A stretch of 64,000 bases of DNA, from assembly GCF_000178855.1 (NCBI RefSeq), contig NZ_ADVG01000001.1:3757481-3821480 (forward strand). Direction: 5' to 3'. The translations under genes and the position numbers were made by a program. Positions 54,329 to 63,284 of the stretch are shown one piece after another (positions within the stretch are counted from its first letter, which is position 1; each line of letters begins with the position of its first letter). The DNA comes from Ktedonobacter racemifer DSM 44963. GTDB lineage: Bacteria; Chloroflexota; Ktedonobacteria; Ktedonobacterales; Ktedonobacteraceae. A model generated the notes under the pieces. It was given only the letters and a program-made list of their open reading frames with translations, searched no databases and had not been told where the DNA came from.

Positions 54329-55344
54329 AAATTTGGTCCACTTTCTCCACCCGGCGGGGTCAACCCAAGATGCTCATAGGCCGCGCGCATGGCGACACGC
54401 CCTCGCGGCGTGCGCGCAATAAAGCCTAGCTGGAGCAGGTAAGGCTCATAGACGTCTTCAATGGTCTCCGAATCCTCACTCGTGCTCGCCGCCAGGGTAT
54501 CCAGGCCCACAGGTCCCCCATTGAACTTTTGAATGATCGTCGTGAGCATATTGCGGTCGGTCTGGTCCAGGCCAATCTCGTCAACTTCGAGAGCATCAAG
54601 CGCTCTATTGGCCACCTCACGTGTAATAACACCATCGGCGCGCACCTGTGCATAGTCGCGCACACGCTTGAGCAGGCGGTTGACGATACGAGGAGTGCCA
54701 CGTGCACGCCCGGCGATCTCCTTGATGCCTCCTTCGTCGGCGGGTACTTTTAAGATGCCCGCTGAGCGGTGCACAATCATCTCTAATGAAGTAATATCGT
54801 AATATTCCATACGATAAATAGCCCCAAAACGGTCACGCAAGGGAGCAGTCAACGATCCTACACGCGTGGTCGCGCCCACCACCGTGAAGGGGGGCAGTGA
54901 GAGGCGTAGGGAGCGCGCGCTGGGTCCTTTGCCAATGACGACGTCCAGGGCGAAATCTTCCATGGCGGAGTAGAGCCGCTCTTCCACGGCGCGAGCCAGG
55001 CGATGCACCTCGTCGATAAAGAGCACCTCGCCTGGTTGCAGCGAGGTCAGAATCGAAGCCAGGTCGCCCGCGTGCTCAATCGCGGGGCCAGCGGTGGTCT
55101 TCAAATTCACGCCCATCTCGGCCGCAATGATGTTACAGAGCGTTGTCTTGCCCAATCCCGGCGGCCCATAGAGCAGGACATGGTCCACAGGCTCATTGCG
55201 CCGGCGTGCAGCCTCCAATAATATCCCCAGGTTCTCCTTGATCTTCTCCTGACCAATGTACTCAGCAAGACGGCGCGGTCGCAAGCTGCCTTCCAGTATC
55301 TGTTCCTCATCGCTGATATTTGGCGAGACGAGGCGGTCGCTCAT
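54310..55344 (-). CDS. ruvB: Holliday junction branch migration ATPase RuvB
   Basis: 344 residues. RPRRLAEYIGQEKIKENLGI, Walker A GPPGLGKTTL, Walker B LFIDEVHRLARAVEE, sensor-1 VGATTRVGSLTAPLRDRFG and the C-terminal winged helix (GFIARTPRGRVAM). It is the motor that moves Holliday junctions in recombination repair. Full length. No ruvA or ruvC is visible, so they are elsewhere. It is first in the ruvB-queA operon. Confidence 0.97.
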   Translation of the reverse strand: MSDRLVSPNISDEEQILEGSLRPRRLAEYIGQEKIKENLGILLEAARRRNEPVDHVLLYGPPGLGKTTLCNIIAAEMGVNLKTTAGPAIEHAGDLASILTSLQPGEVLFIDEVHRLARAVEERLYSAMEDFALDVVIGKGPSARSLRLSLPPFTVVGATTRVGSLTAPLRDRFGAIYRMEYYDITSLEMIVHRSAGILKVPADEGGIKEIAGRARGTPRIVNRLLKRVRDYAQVRADGVITREVANRALDALEVDEIGLDQTDRNMLTTIIQKFNGGPVGLDTLAASTSEDSETIEDVYEPYLLQLGFIARTPRGRVAMRAAYEHLGLTPPGGESGPNLWTATP

Positions 55345-55423
55345 GGCGTACTCCTGCTATGAAACTAGTGTTCTACAACGCTACCGCTTCATTATACCAA
55401 ATCCCACTTCTCCCGTCGAGATT
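55345..55423. other. Upstream of ruvB
   Basis: Short AT-rich promoter region for ruvB on the minus strand. With the following hairpin, 55345-55693 holds no gene. Confidence 0.4.
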
Positions 55424-55499
55424 GTTTATAAGTAAGATATGTTTGCATGCGATCTGGGCGAATGCCCAGATCGCATGCAAACATATCTTACTTATAAAC
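55424..55499. repeat. Perfect 36-bp hairpin between divergent genes
   Basis: Arms 55424-55459 and 55464-55499 are exact reverse complements with a 4-base loop GAAT. It lies between the starts of divergent genes (ruvB and the RND pump), so it is not needed as a terminator and may hold regulatory or cruciform potential. Confidence 0.88.
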
Positions 55500-55693
55500 T
55501 TATTGTAGCATGCATACATGGAAACACGGTGAGACTTAATGGTACATTACGCCCGGTTAGCGGGTTGTTGATAGCTTTTCCCAATTACGTGAGTACAATG
55601 TATACCATACAGAATTGCACAGAATAGGCAGAGCGACAACTCACGCATATTTGGATACGTACATAGAGATGTGCTGTCATCAGGAGCGTACAT

Positions 55694-58600
55694 ATGGTAT
55701 TGCTTTCGCGTTTTAGTCTCGCCAATAAAGGGCTGATGGCGCTTGTCACCATCGTCTTGCTCCTCATTGGCGGCTTACTTATCCCGCAGCTCAAACAGGA
55801 GTTGTACCCCTCGATTGACCTGCCGGTGGTCACGATGGTGACCACCTATGCCGGAGCCTCGCCCTCGGCTGTTGAGAAAGAGGTGACCAATCCGCTAGAG
55901 CAGAGCATTCAAGGCACACCAGGGCTGCAACAATATACCTCGCTTTCAAACGAGGGCAGTTCGATTATTAGCGTCACGTACGATTATGGAACCAACATCG
56001 CCCAGGCGCGCCAGGACCTCTCTCAGCGTCTCAGCGCCGTTCAGGCTCAGTTGCCCAAGGGTGTGACGCCAACGTTACAGTCGTATAGTACGTCGGATAT
56101 TCCCATTATTTCGCTTGGTGTCTCCTCATCCCAGGCACCACAGGATCTGGCCCAGGCCCTTAAACAGATCGTTGTACCAGATCTACAGGGCATTCCCAAC
56201 GTCGCCCGAGTTGACCTGACGGGGGCCAGGGCAACTATTGTGACCATTACCCTGGACCCGCAGAAGATGCAGGGAGCAGGCGTGACCTTTGAGCAGGTCC
56301 AGACCGCCCTACAGGCCGATAATGTCACGCTACCCGCGGGTAGCCTGGTTGATCAGGACCTCTCACGCCCGATTCGCGTGGGCAATACCTTCAACTCTCT
56401 GCAAGATCTCAAAGACCTGGTGATCAGCGCCTCGCGAGCCACAGGCAGCCCGACATCGTCCGACAGTAGTCTCGCGACCACCAGCCAGGCAACCAGGCTC
56501 AGCGATATCGCCGATGTACAACAGGGACTCGAACCCGAGACCTCGCTCTCGCACATCAATGGCGCGCCCAGCGTCGGCATCTCGCTCACGAAGACGAGCG
56601 CAGGCAATAGCCTAACAATCTCACACACCATCCACAATCACCTGGCCGATCTTGAGAAGAGGCTTGGGCACAATACAAAGATCATGACCGTCTTTGACCA
56701 GGCTCCCTTTATTGAGTCGTCAATGACTGGCCTGATACATGAAGGCTTGCTTGGAGCACTCTTCGCCATCGTGGTGATTCTGGTCTCGCTGTTCTCCCTG
56801 CGCTCGACGCTGGTGGCGGCAGTCTCTATCCCGCTCTCGGTTGTCGTGGCCCTGATCGCCCTCTGGATCGGAAACTATACCTTGAATATCCTGACCCTGG
56901 GCGGCCTAACCATCGCCGTTGGGCGCGTCATTGACGATTCAATTGTGGTACTGGAGAATATTTATCGTCACTTGCACCTGGGAGAAGAGAAGCGGAGCGC
57001 GGTCTACGCGGGCGTGCGCGAGGTTTCCTCGGCCATTACCGCTTCGACCTTAACCACGGTCGCGGTCTTCCTCCCGCTTGGCTTCGTCAATGGTGAGGTC
57101 GGCGTGCTCTTCCGCCCCTTCTCCATCACGGTAGCCGTGGCGCTCCTGGCCTCGTTGCTAATCGCGCTCACCATCGTACCCGTGCTGGCCTACTGGTTCC
57201 TGCGCGTCCCTAAGCCTGAGTTTGTTCCCGCTTCGCGGCCTCAGGGCTCTTCGGTTGAGCGCTGCTATATTCCCATCGCGGCCTGGATCACAAAGAAGCG
57301 CAATAGTGGCCTGACCATCCTGGCGGCCATCGTTCTCCTGGATGCCACCTTTGTGCTCATCCCTACGCTGCATACGACCTTCCTGGATGGCTCAAGTCAG
57401 AATAACTTCCGCCTCAACCAGGAACTACCGATTGGCACCAGTATCCAGAAGGCCCAGGGCGAGGTCAAGAAGGTCGAGAATATCCTGGCACGCTTTCCAG
57501 AAATTCAGACCTACCAGGCCACAGTTGCCCAGAGTAGCTTCTTCTCCTCCAGCGCCCCCAACAGCGCGGTCTACAACGTTGTCACCGATAAGGATACGGA
57601 CCAGAATGATTTGCAGCAGCGGGTCATCAATAGCCTGCACCTGGTCGACAGCAAAATAACCCTCAGCAGCAGAGATAGTACCAGTGACACGACCCTGTTG
57701 ATCAATATCCAGGCTCCCAATGAGCAGGCCCTGGAAGAGACCAACCGGCAAATTTTCGACACAGTCTTGCATACACCCAACCTGGCTAATGTGAAGAGTA
57801 ATCTCTCCGCGGCCTCGCCCCTGGTCGATGTCCATATTGATCCAGGCAAGGCAGGAAGATATGGCCTGACCCCATCCCAGGTTGGTCAGTACCTGCGCTC
57901 CACCTTTACCGGCACGAGCGCCACGCGCATTACCCTGGGCGATAGCCAGCAGGACGTGCAGATCCGCTTCGGAGCGCCCGCCACCAGCGTGGATCAGCTA
58001 CAAAATCAGCTGGTTCCCACCCCTGGCGGAAACGTTGTCAGGCTCAGCGATGTGGCCGATATCACCACCACACTGGGACCAGTCCAGGTTACGCACCTGG
58101 ATGGGACACGTACCGCGACCATCAGTGCACAGGTGACCAGCGATGATGTCGGCGCGACCGGAGCGGATGTCCAGAGCCGTATCAGCAAGCTAAAGCTCCC
58201 TGGAGGGGCCTCTTATAACTTCGGCGGCGTCAAACAGCGCCAGGATGATTCTTTCCTGAAACTGGGCATCGCCATGCTTGCGGCCATCTGCATCGTCTAC
58301 TTTATTATGGCTATCACGCTACGCAGCCTGCTCCAGCCCTTAATCCTGCTGGTCTCTATTCCCTTCGCGGCTACTGGCTCGGTGCTGCTCATGCTGTTTA
58401 CCAATACGACGCTCAGCGTGACCTCGCTGATTGGTCTGCTGATGCTTATCGGCATCGTGGTCACCAACGCCATCGTCTTGATCGACCGCGTAAATCAGTA
58501 TCGCGAGCGCGGCCTGGACGCGCGTAGCGCGGTTATTCGTGGCAGTAGTGAGCGCGCGCGCCCCATTTTGATGACCGCCAGCGCGACGATTCTTGCTCTG

Positions 58601-58873
58601 CTTCCCATGGCCCTGGGCCTCAGTGATTCCAGCGCCGTCATGTCGAAGTCGCTCTCTATCGTGGTCATTGGCGGCCTGACCTCTTCTACAGTGCTGACCC
58701 TGCTCCTGGTGCCAGCGCTCTACATGGTCGCCGAAGGCATGCGCGAGCGCAGGAAGCCCGTGCCGCAGCCCCAGATGCAGCCCATCCTGGCTCCGCCACG
58801 CATGCAGGCGCTTCCCCCTCCACAGTGGATCATGGGCCAGCAGCCACCCAGCCACCCATTGAGGGCCAACTAA
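55694..58873 (+). CDS. RND-family efflux transporter (SwrC/AcrB-like)
   Basis: 1059 residues. SRFSLANKGLMALVTIVLLL opens the first membrane helix. Two large outer loops lie at about 35-330 and 540-845, with two sets of six membrane helices. Helix 4 carries IAVGRVIDDSIVVLENIYRH, the proton-relay region with two acidic residues. It is the size of AcrB. No adaptor or outer-membrane partner is close, as in Gram-positive-type single-component RND pumps such as SwrC. It likely exports amphipathic compounds. Confidence 0.93.
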   Translation: MVLLSRFSLANKGLMALVTIVLLLIGGLLIPQLKQELYPSIDLPVVTMVTTYAGASPSAVEKEVTNPLEQSIQGTPGLQQYTSLSNEGSSIISVTYDYGTNIAQARQDLSQRLSAVQAQLPKGVTPTLQSYSTSDIPIISLGVSSSQAPQDLAQALKQIVVPDLQGIPNVARVDLTGARATIVTITLDPQKMQGAGVTFEQVQTALQADNVTLPAGSLVDQDLSRPIRVGNTFNSLQDLKDLVISASRATGSPTSSDSSLATTSQATRLSDIADVQQGLEPETSLSHINGAPSVGISLTKTSAGNSLTISHTIHNHLADLEKRLGHNTKIMTVFDQAPFIESSMTGLIHEGLLGALFAIVVILVSLFSLRSTLVAAVSIPLSVVVALIALWIGNYTLNILTLGGLTIAVGRVIDDSIVVLENIYRHLHLGEEKRSAVYAGVREVSSAITASTLTTVAVFLPLGFVNGEVGVLFRPFSITVAVALLASLLIALTIVPVLAYWFLRVPKPEFVPASRPQGSSVERCYIPIAAWITKKRNSGLTILAAIVLLDATFVLIPTLHTTFLDGSSQNNFRLNQELPIGTSIQKAQGEVKKVENILARFPEIQTYQATVAQSSFFSSSAPNSAVYNVVTDKDTDQNDLQQRVINSLHLVDSKITLSSRDSTSDTTLLINIQAPNEQALEETNRQIFDTVLHTPNLANVKSNLSAASPLVDVHIDPGKAGRYGLTPSQVGQYLRSTFTGTSATRITLGDSQQDVQIRFGAPATSVDQLQNQLVPTPGGNVVRLSDVADITTTLGPVQVTHLDGTRTATISAQVTSDDVGATGADVQSRISKLKLPGGASYNFGGVKQRQDDSFLKLGIAMLAAICIVYFIMAITLRSLLQPLILLVSIPFAATGSVLLMLFTNTTLSVTSLIGLLMLIGIVVTNAIVLIDRVNQYRERGLDARSAVIRGSSERARPILMTASATILALLPMALGLSDSSAVMSKSLSIVVIGGLTSSTVLTLLLVPALYMVAEGMRERRKPVPQPQMQPILAPPRMQALPPPQWIMGQQPPSHPLRAN

Positions 58874-58889
58874 AGGCTTTACAAAAAAA

Positions 58890-58962
58890 TATATCTGGTA
58901 GAGAGTATGGTGCCCCTGGCTGCCTGCGGCAGCCAGGGGCACCATACTCTCTACCAGATATA
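58890..58962 (-). terminator. 35-bp hairpin terminator of the 5S rRNA
   Basis: A perfect 35-bp stem (58890-58924 with 58928-58962) has loop TGC. On the minus strand it is followed by TTTTTTTG, so it can end the 5S transcript. It also lies 17 bases past the stop of the convergent RND gene. The 5' arm (GGTAGAGAGTATGGTGCC) resembles the G/T-rich arms of the repeat family. Confidence 0.8.
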
Positions 58963-58984
58963 AAAAGACCGCTTGTGTGAGCGG

Positions 58985-59109
58985 GCGAAACGGCGGTGTC
59001 CTATTTTCCCGTGGGGCTGCCCCCAAAGTATCGTCGGAGCTGAAGAGCTTAACTACCGTGTTCGGGATGGGAACGGGTGTACCCTCTTCGCAATAACCAC
59101 CGGTTCGCC
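58985..59109 (-). rRNA. rrf: 5S ribosomal RNA (isolated gene)
   Basis: On the minus strand the sequence holds CCCATCCCGAACACGGTAG, GAGGGTACACCCGTTCC and the closing GGGGCAGCCCC, the conserved loops of 5S rRNA. The ends GGCGAACCGGTG and CACCGCCGTTTCGCC pair to form helix I. No 16S or 23S gene is near: the next bases upstream are its own promoter and then unrelated sequence. The ends are given to within a few bases. Confidence 0.92.
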
Positions 59110-59142
59110 TGCGCATACAAGCGGTTCCGATTGACATAATGC

Positions 59143-59171
59143 ATAATACCATCCTCTTGGCGATTTGTCAA
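59143..59171 (-). promoter_or_regulatory. Promoter of the isolated 5S rRNA
   Basis: On the minus strand TTGACA (59171-59166) and TATTAT (59148-59143) are separated by exactly 17 bases, a near-consensus sigma-70 promoter. It would start transcription near 59136, about 27 bases upstream of the mature 5S. Confidence 0.8.
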
Positions 59172-59215
59172 CTCTTTTTTTGCGACTTTTCAAAAGTCAT
59201 CAAAAAGTCATTGGC

Positions 59216-59290
59216 TTTCACGCCTGCGGCGCTCAAGGAGTAGAGTGACGTGGCTGTGTGGTGGGAAAACAACCACATCGGGCATTATCG
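59216..59290. repeat. Border motif with decayed hairpin, copy H
   Basis: TTTCACGCCTGCGGCGCTCA at 59216-59235, the same border as at 50920, is followed by a G/T-rich arm (GAGTAGAGTGACGTGGCTG) whose 3' partner is largely lost; only TGTGGT/ACCACA still pairs. The rest of the gap up to 59490 shows nothing. Confidence 0.65.
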
Positions 59291-59495
59291 CAGGGGGAAT
59301 TATTGGTTTTTCTTGTGCATCCTGTGGCTTGGAGCATTGAACTAATTACACCATTCTGAATGAGATACGGCGCATACAACTTCCGCGAATGTGGGTGGGA
59401 GGAAGCGTTGTATGTGATCGATGCACTTTGCCATGTAGCGTGGCTGATTAAAGCTCTGCAATGGATGCCAAAATCGTTCGTTTGATGGGAGAAAA

Positions 59496-59543
59496 AGACC
59501 TCTCCAAACTTCTGCCTTTGATCACAGAAGTTTGGAGAGGTCT
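59496..59543 (-). terminator. Intrinsic terminator on the minus strand
   Basis: A perfect 19-bp stem (59496-59514 with 59525-59543) followed on the minus strand by TTTTTCTC. It would close a transcript coming from the decayed gene to the right. Confidence 0.75.
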
Positions 59544-59689
59544 GATGAGGGGACTATTCCCCACCAAGCACCGATAGAAGTGCGTCTACCTTGTTCCCAA
59601 ACACCTCCATCAGGCTCTCGGCGCATGTCTCATTTGTACGAACCCTGATCCTATTCCTAGCCGTCCTGCCGTCCGAGGACAATAACAGG

Positions 59690-60049
59690 AATGGTGTGCG
59701 CATCTCAAACAAGCATGCAGACCCAATACACCGCACAGGCGCTCCTCGTCGAAGCTGTGCTGGTTGGTCACAGGTACGAGGCTTCGCAGCAGCTGGGCTT
59801 GCATTTGCTCGCGATACATCGAGCAAAACAGGCCAGGTTCTCCTGCGATCTCCATTGCGCGTCGGGAATGACACGCGTACCGTCTGTGCTTCTGTGCAAC
59901 ACTGCCCCAATGCAGGCAGGCTCATCCTAGACTCAGGACGAGGCTGTGCAACTCAGCTGATCAAGGAGCACCCGCTGCTGTTCAGGCTTCGTCTCAAAGA
60001 CAGTCATGAGCGTGATCAGGTTCCTCTCTCGGGACACAATCATGTACAT
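59690..60049 (-). pseudogene. Broken antibiotic-biosynthesis-monooxygenase gene
   Basis: From ATG 60049 the minus strand reads MYMIVSRERNLITLMTVFET and KPEQQRVLLDQLS, then two in-frame stops (TGA at 59935-59933 and a TAG soon after). The same frame goes on with GAVLHRSTDGTRVIPDAQWR, which is the second half of an ABM domain. A frameshift then leads to FDEERLCGVLGLHA. The gene is beyond repair. An insertion sequence ends about 19 bases before its start codon. Confidence 0.65.
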
Positions 60050-60067
60050 CACAGAATGCGTATGGGA

Positions 60068-60103
60068 TCTGCCCACGGGATGCGCAACGAGATCACAGCA
60101 AGC
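60068..60103 (+). repeat. Terminal inverted repeat, left
   Basis: 36 bases starting TCTGCCCACGGGATGCGCAA that occur as an exact reverse complement at 62223-62258. They mark the ends of the insertion sequence. Confidence 0.85.
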
Positions 60104-60222
60104 GAGTAAAAAGAGAAAAAGATCGAGTGTAAAAATGGACAAAGGATTACTGCCCTCATACTCTGCTCAGAGGGAGATTGTTCGCTTTTGAGACACGTTA
60201 CTCTCTCCTCATCCCTCCTTCG

Positions 60223-62149
60223 TTACTTCACTTCCAGAAAAGCGGGAACACCTGCGACAGTGACTCGCATCACCGCTGGGCCCCACCAAGCGCTACGCCC
60301 AAGTCGATCATACCAACTCCAGCGATGATGCGAGCGGACGGCACGCGGTGAGCGCTGTGGAGGGGAAATGTTCTTTGGAATGTCAGGCAGTGGAACAATC
60401 TCGACATGTTGTCTGCGCCAGTGGGTCATCCATGTTCTGCGAAGCATCCGCCCCGCGACATCCACCCATTGCGTTGCTGCTAGGATTCCAGACGTGGGTT
60501 CTACGCATGAAGGTGCAGGCAAAAGACGACGAACAGCACTGACGCGACGAGCACGATTCCCTTTGGCTTTTCGTGCTAGACATTGCTCACGCAGAGGGCA
60601 GCACAAGCAATCTTCTTGGAGGGCTACATAGACAGCTCGTTGAGAGAAGGCGTTCTCCTGGCGCACTTCGCTCAACCAGAGAGATTTTCCTGCAGGACAT
60701 TGCAGCATCCCGTTCTCTTGTAAGGTGAAGGCATCTGCTCCGAAACCACCACGCGCCCATCCCCCACCTTTCGCCTGCTGCCAAGGGCCATATTCTTCAG
60801 AGAGACGTTCCGACACCACTATGTGTGCTGGAGATTCCTTCGAGGAGGTCCACTCAATTTCGCGCATTTGTTGTCCCTGCATGCCATGTCCGAGCACGAG
60901 CCGAAGGTTCCATATCCATTGGCACGCGATTTGCCAGAGGGCTACGCCCACACTCTGAGTAGCAACACCAGCGATCCGGGTCGTTTTCGACATCTTCATC
61001 TGCGAGCACCGCTTCAAACGCCCCACGTCCATGATACAGGTCCAGCACGTCCTCCAACAGAAATCTTTCGACATCAAGGGTCGTCATGAAGAGTTCATAG
61101 ACCCACTCATTGATGCGCTTTCCCACCGAAATCGACTTTTCAGGTGCAGGAGCTTGATGTCGGGCAACAATCACGCGAACTTGAGGGAAGTCTTCCCCTG
61201 GTTGAAGCCAGCCTCCATCAAAGAGCTCAACGACCTCACCCGTGTTTATGCTCGTTATGTTTGCCGTTGGTGCATGAACCAGGACACCTTGAATCTGGGG
61301 ATGCCCCAAGATCTGATATCCTCTCCCTCGTGTCACGAGGTGCACACCAGCCAGGATGATTTGCGCGATCACCGCCGCGTCGCCATATTGCCCATCGAGA
61401 CGGACTAAGGCCACCTCTGATGTGAGCGCAAAAGTTTTCACGTAGGAGGTGATCGCCTGAAGTGCTGAAGCAAGTTCGTCACGATAGTCACCATTCCCTT
61501 TCCCTGAATATGTCCCGATCCATTGACGAGTATGCATTTGAAGAGCGGTGGTACGTGTACGTACCACCTCACCTCGCTTGCGCCCTTTGTAACCAGGCGC
61601 ACAGACCGCATCAAGACGGCGTCGCGTAGCGGGAAGTTCAGGACCACAAGGTAACGCTCGTTGCCGTGCGGCCTGACGCGTGGCATCTACATCAAAAACA
61701 ATGCAGCGGTGACCCTGGCGATCCCACAATCCGCCGATACTCTCCAAGGTCCAGCCATCAGTGAAAGCATGGTGCTGGAAGAGTGCGCGGAAGGCCTCCA
61801 AGCAAGGACGATCTACATCGGCTAAGAAGCGACTCAAGCTAGAACGATGAGGAAGACATCTGCGCCCAAACAATGCCATGAACTCCGTCTCGAAAGGCTC
61901 TATGCGCTCAAAGAAGTCTGCTAACGTCCGCTCGCCGCTGATTGCATAACCTATCAGCAAGGCAAGAAAATCGATGGGTTCATAGCTGCCAAAACGTCCG
62001 CGCACCAAACGCACCTCATGAGCAAACACATCAAGCAGACCACTCGTTGCGAGGTGCTGAACAATGATGACCACTTCAGCGAACCAGACTGGTACCGAGG
62101 GGCGATCTACAGGAGATGTGTGGACTTGAATGCAAGCGTTGGGTATCAT
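60223..62149 (-). pseudogene. DDE transposase (IS1182/IS4-like), frameshifted
   Basis: The first part starts at ATG 62149, preceded by AGGAGGT, and reads into YEPIDFLALLIGYAISGERT, FDVDATRQAARQRAL, VALVRLDGQYGD and DLYHGRGAFEAVLADEDVEN. Near 60940-60950 one extra base shifts the frame; the missing part continues as LWQIACQWIWNLRLVLGHGM, MLQCPAGKSLWLSEV and EDCLCCPLREQCL down to a stop at 60223. The restored protein would be about 640 residues. There is no slippery heptamer at the break, so this looks like decay or a base-call error rather than programmed frameshifting. Confidence 0.82.
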
Positions 62150-62222
62150 AGGTAGAGAGACCTCCTTCTGAGAGAAGATTTTGTTCCTTCTCATTAGAGA
62201 TCTCTTTTTCTTTCTGCTGCTA

Positions 62223-62258
62223 GCTTGCTGTGATCTCGTTGCGCATCCCGTGGGCAGA
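62223..62258 (-). repeat. Terminal inverted repeat, right
   Basis: Exact reverse complement of 60068-60103. Confidence 0.85.
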
Positions 62259-62348
62259 ACCACTCGTTGCCCTAAAATCTGTCCACTCTTCGCGCTTACT
62301 ACCACCAACGCTTGAACGATGCTATGATTTTCTGCTGTCCCCTCGTAA

Positions 62349-63215
62349 TTACTTCCCGTTCAGGCGAGTAAGTACAGGAATGAAATTCTCTATCTGTCTC
62401 TCTCGAAGGTAGAAGTAAGAGAAGCCGTACTTCTCGCGCTGCTCCTCTAGATACTCTACCGCCTGCTCTATGGTCATTGGGCGAGCTTCTTCCGGTACCC
62501 CTTCCTGGATGAGAGGTCCAGCTGCGACAGGGCTATCGGTCAATTCGATGCCGCCGATGATCTGACTGAATGTCAGGTGCTCAAAGCGCTCTCCTGCTGC
62601 CTCCTGTTTCCAGCCAATCTTCTCCTCTAGCGCTTCGGGTTCCTGCGCGATTGGCGTGATAATATCGGCTTCACGTGCTGCGAGCGTGAGCATACGGCGG
62701 CCTCCACTGCCGATGTAAATAGGCGGATGGGGTTGCTGCACCGGCCTGGGACGGCTGTGTAAGTCTTTAACGGTATAGTATTTGCCAGAGAAATTAACGA
62801 CATCGCTGGTAAAGAATTGTTTGATGATGGAGAAGCCCTCTTCAAAGCGAGAGGCGCGTATACCAGCGTTATCAAAGGGGATGCCGAGTTGCTGGAAGTC
62901 CAGCGGCCAGCCGCCTGCACCCAGCCCAAGCTCTACTCGACCCTCAGAGAGTTGATCCAATGTTGCTATCTCTCTGGCAAGTAACGCCGGATGGCGATAA
63001 TCATTCACAAGAACGAAGCTTCCAACACGCAGCGTCGTGGTGGCTGTAGCTGCTACTGCGAGTGTGGTGAGCGTTGCCGTTGGCGTACCCAGAACATCTG
63101 GCACGTGAAGGGATGCATAACCCAGTTCCTCTGCTCTCTGTGCCAGAGCGATCCATGCCGAACGAGAGGGATTGCCATAGGTGACAAGACCGAAGCGAAA
63201 AGGGTTTTTTGCCAT
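62349..63215 (-). CDS. Luciferase-like (LLM) oxidoreductase, probably F420-dependent
   Basis: 288 residues forming a TIM barrel: RFGLVTYGNPSRSAWIALAQ, TTLRVGSFVLVNDYRHPAL, GLGAGGWPLDF, and HPPIYIGSGGRRMLTLAARE near residue 165. This is the pattern of the MSMEG_2516-type F420-dependent group; FMN use is the alternative. It probably oxidises or reduces a small organic substrate. It lies alone between two insertion sequences. Confidence 0.87.
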   Translation of the reverse strand: MAKNPFRFGLVTYGNPSRSAWIALAQRAEELGYASLHVPDVLGTPTATLTTLAVAATATTTLRVGSFVLVNDYRHPALLAREIATLDQLSEGRVELGLGAGGWPLDFQQLGIPFDNAGIRASRFEEGFSIIKQFFTSDVVNFSGKYYTVKDLHSRPRPVQQPHPPIYIGSGGRRMLTLAAREADIITPIAQEPEALEEKIGWKQEAAGERFEHLTFSQIIGGIELTDSPVAAGPLIQEGVPEEARPMTIEQAVEYLEEQREKYGFSYFYLRERQIENFIPVLTRLNGK

Positions 63216-63284
63216 AATAATCCTTCTTTACAGAGGACGTGGCGAGAAAGCCCCGGTCATTCATGCCTGTCACTTACACAGAAG

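Larger units (their letters stand above)
60068..62258 (-). mobile_element. Insertion sequence with 36-bp terminal repeats and DDE transposase
   Basis: About 2.2 kb bounded by perfect 36-bp inverted repeats, holding one minus-strand transposase broken by a frameshift. A target duplication cannot be read with certainty. The terminal repeats are still perfect, so the element may be movable by an intact copy elsewhere. Confidence 0.8.

Noticed and set aside
58340..59152. Minus-strand open frame of 270 codons
   Set aside because: It runs antisense through the end of the RND gene, the hairpin and the 5S rRNA, and its translation has no protein-like features.
12830..59290. Hairpins as ordinary transcription terminators only
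   Set aside because: Some do act that way, but many have no T-run, stems far longer than needed, or lie upstream of genes (55424). A shared border also argues against simple terminators.
59554..59925. Intact 123-codon gene on the minus strand
   Set aside because: Its frame is not the one carrying the ABM-like sequence, which shows that the region is a broken gene. Only the last residues before the terminator look possible as a true C-terminus.
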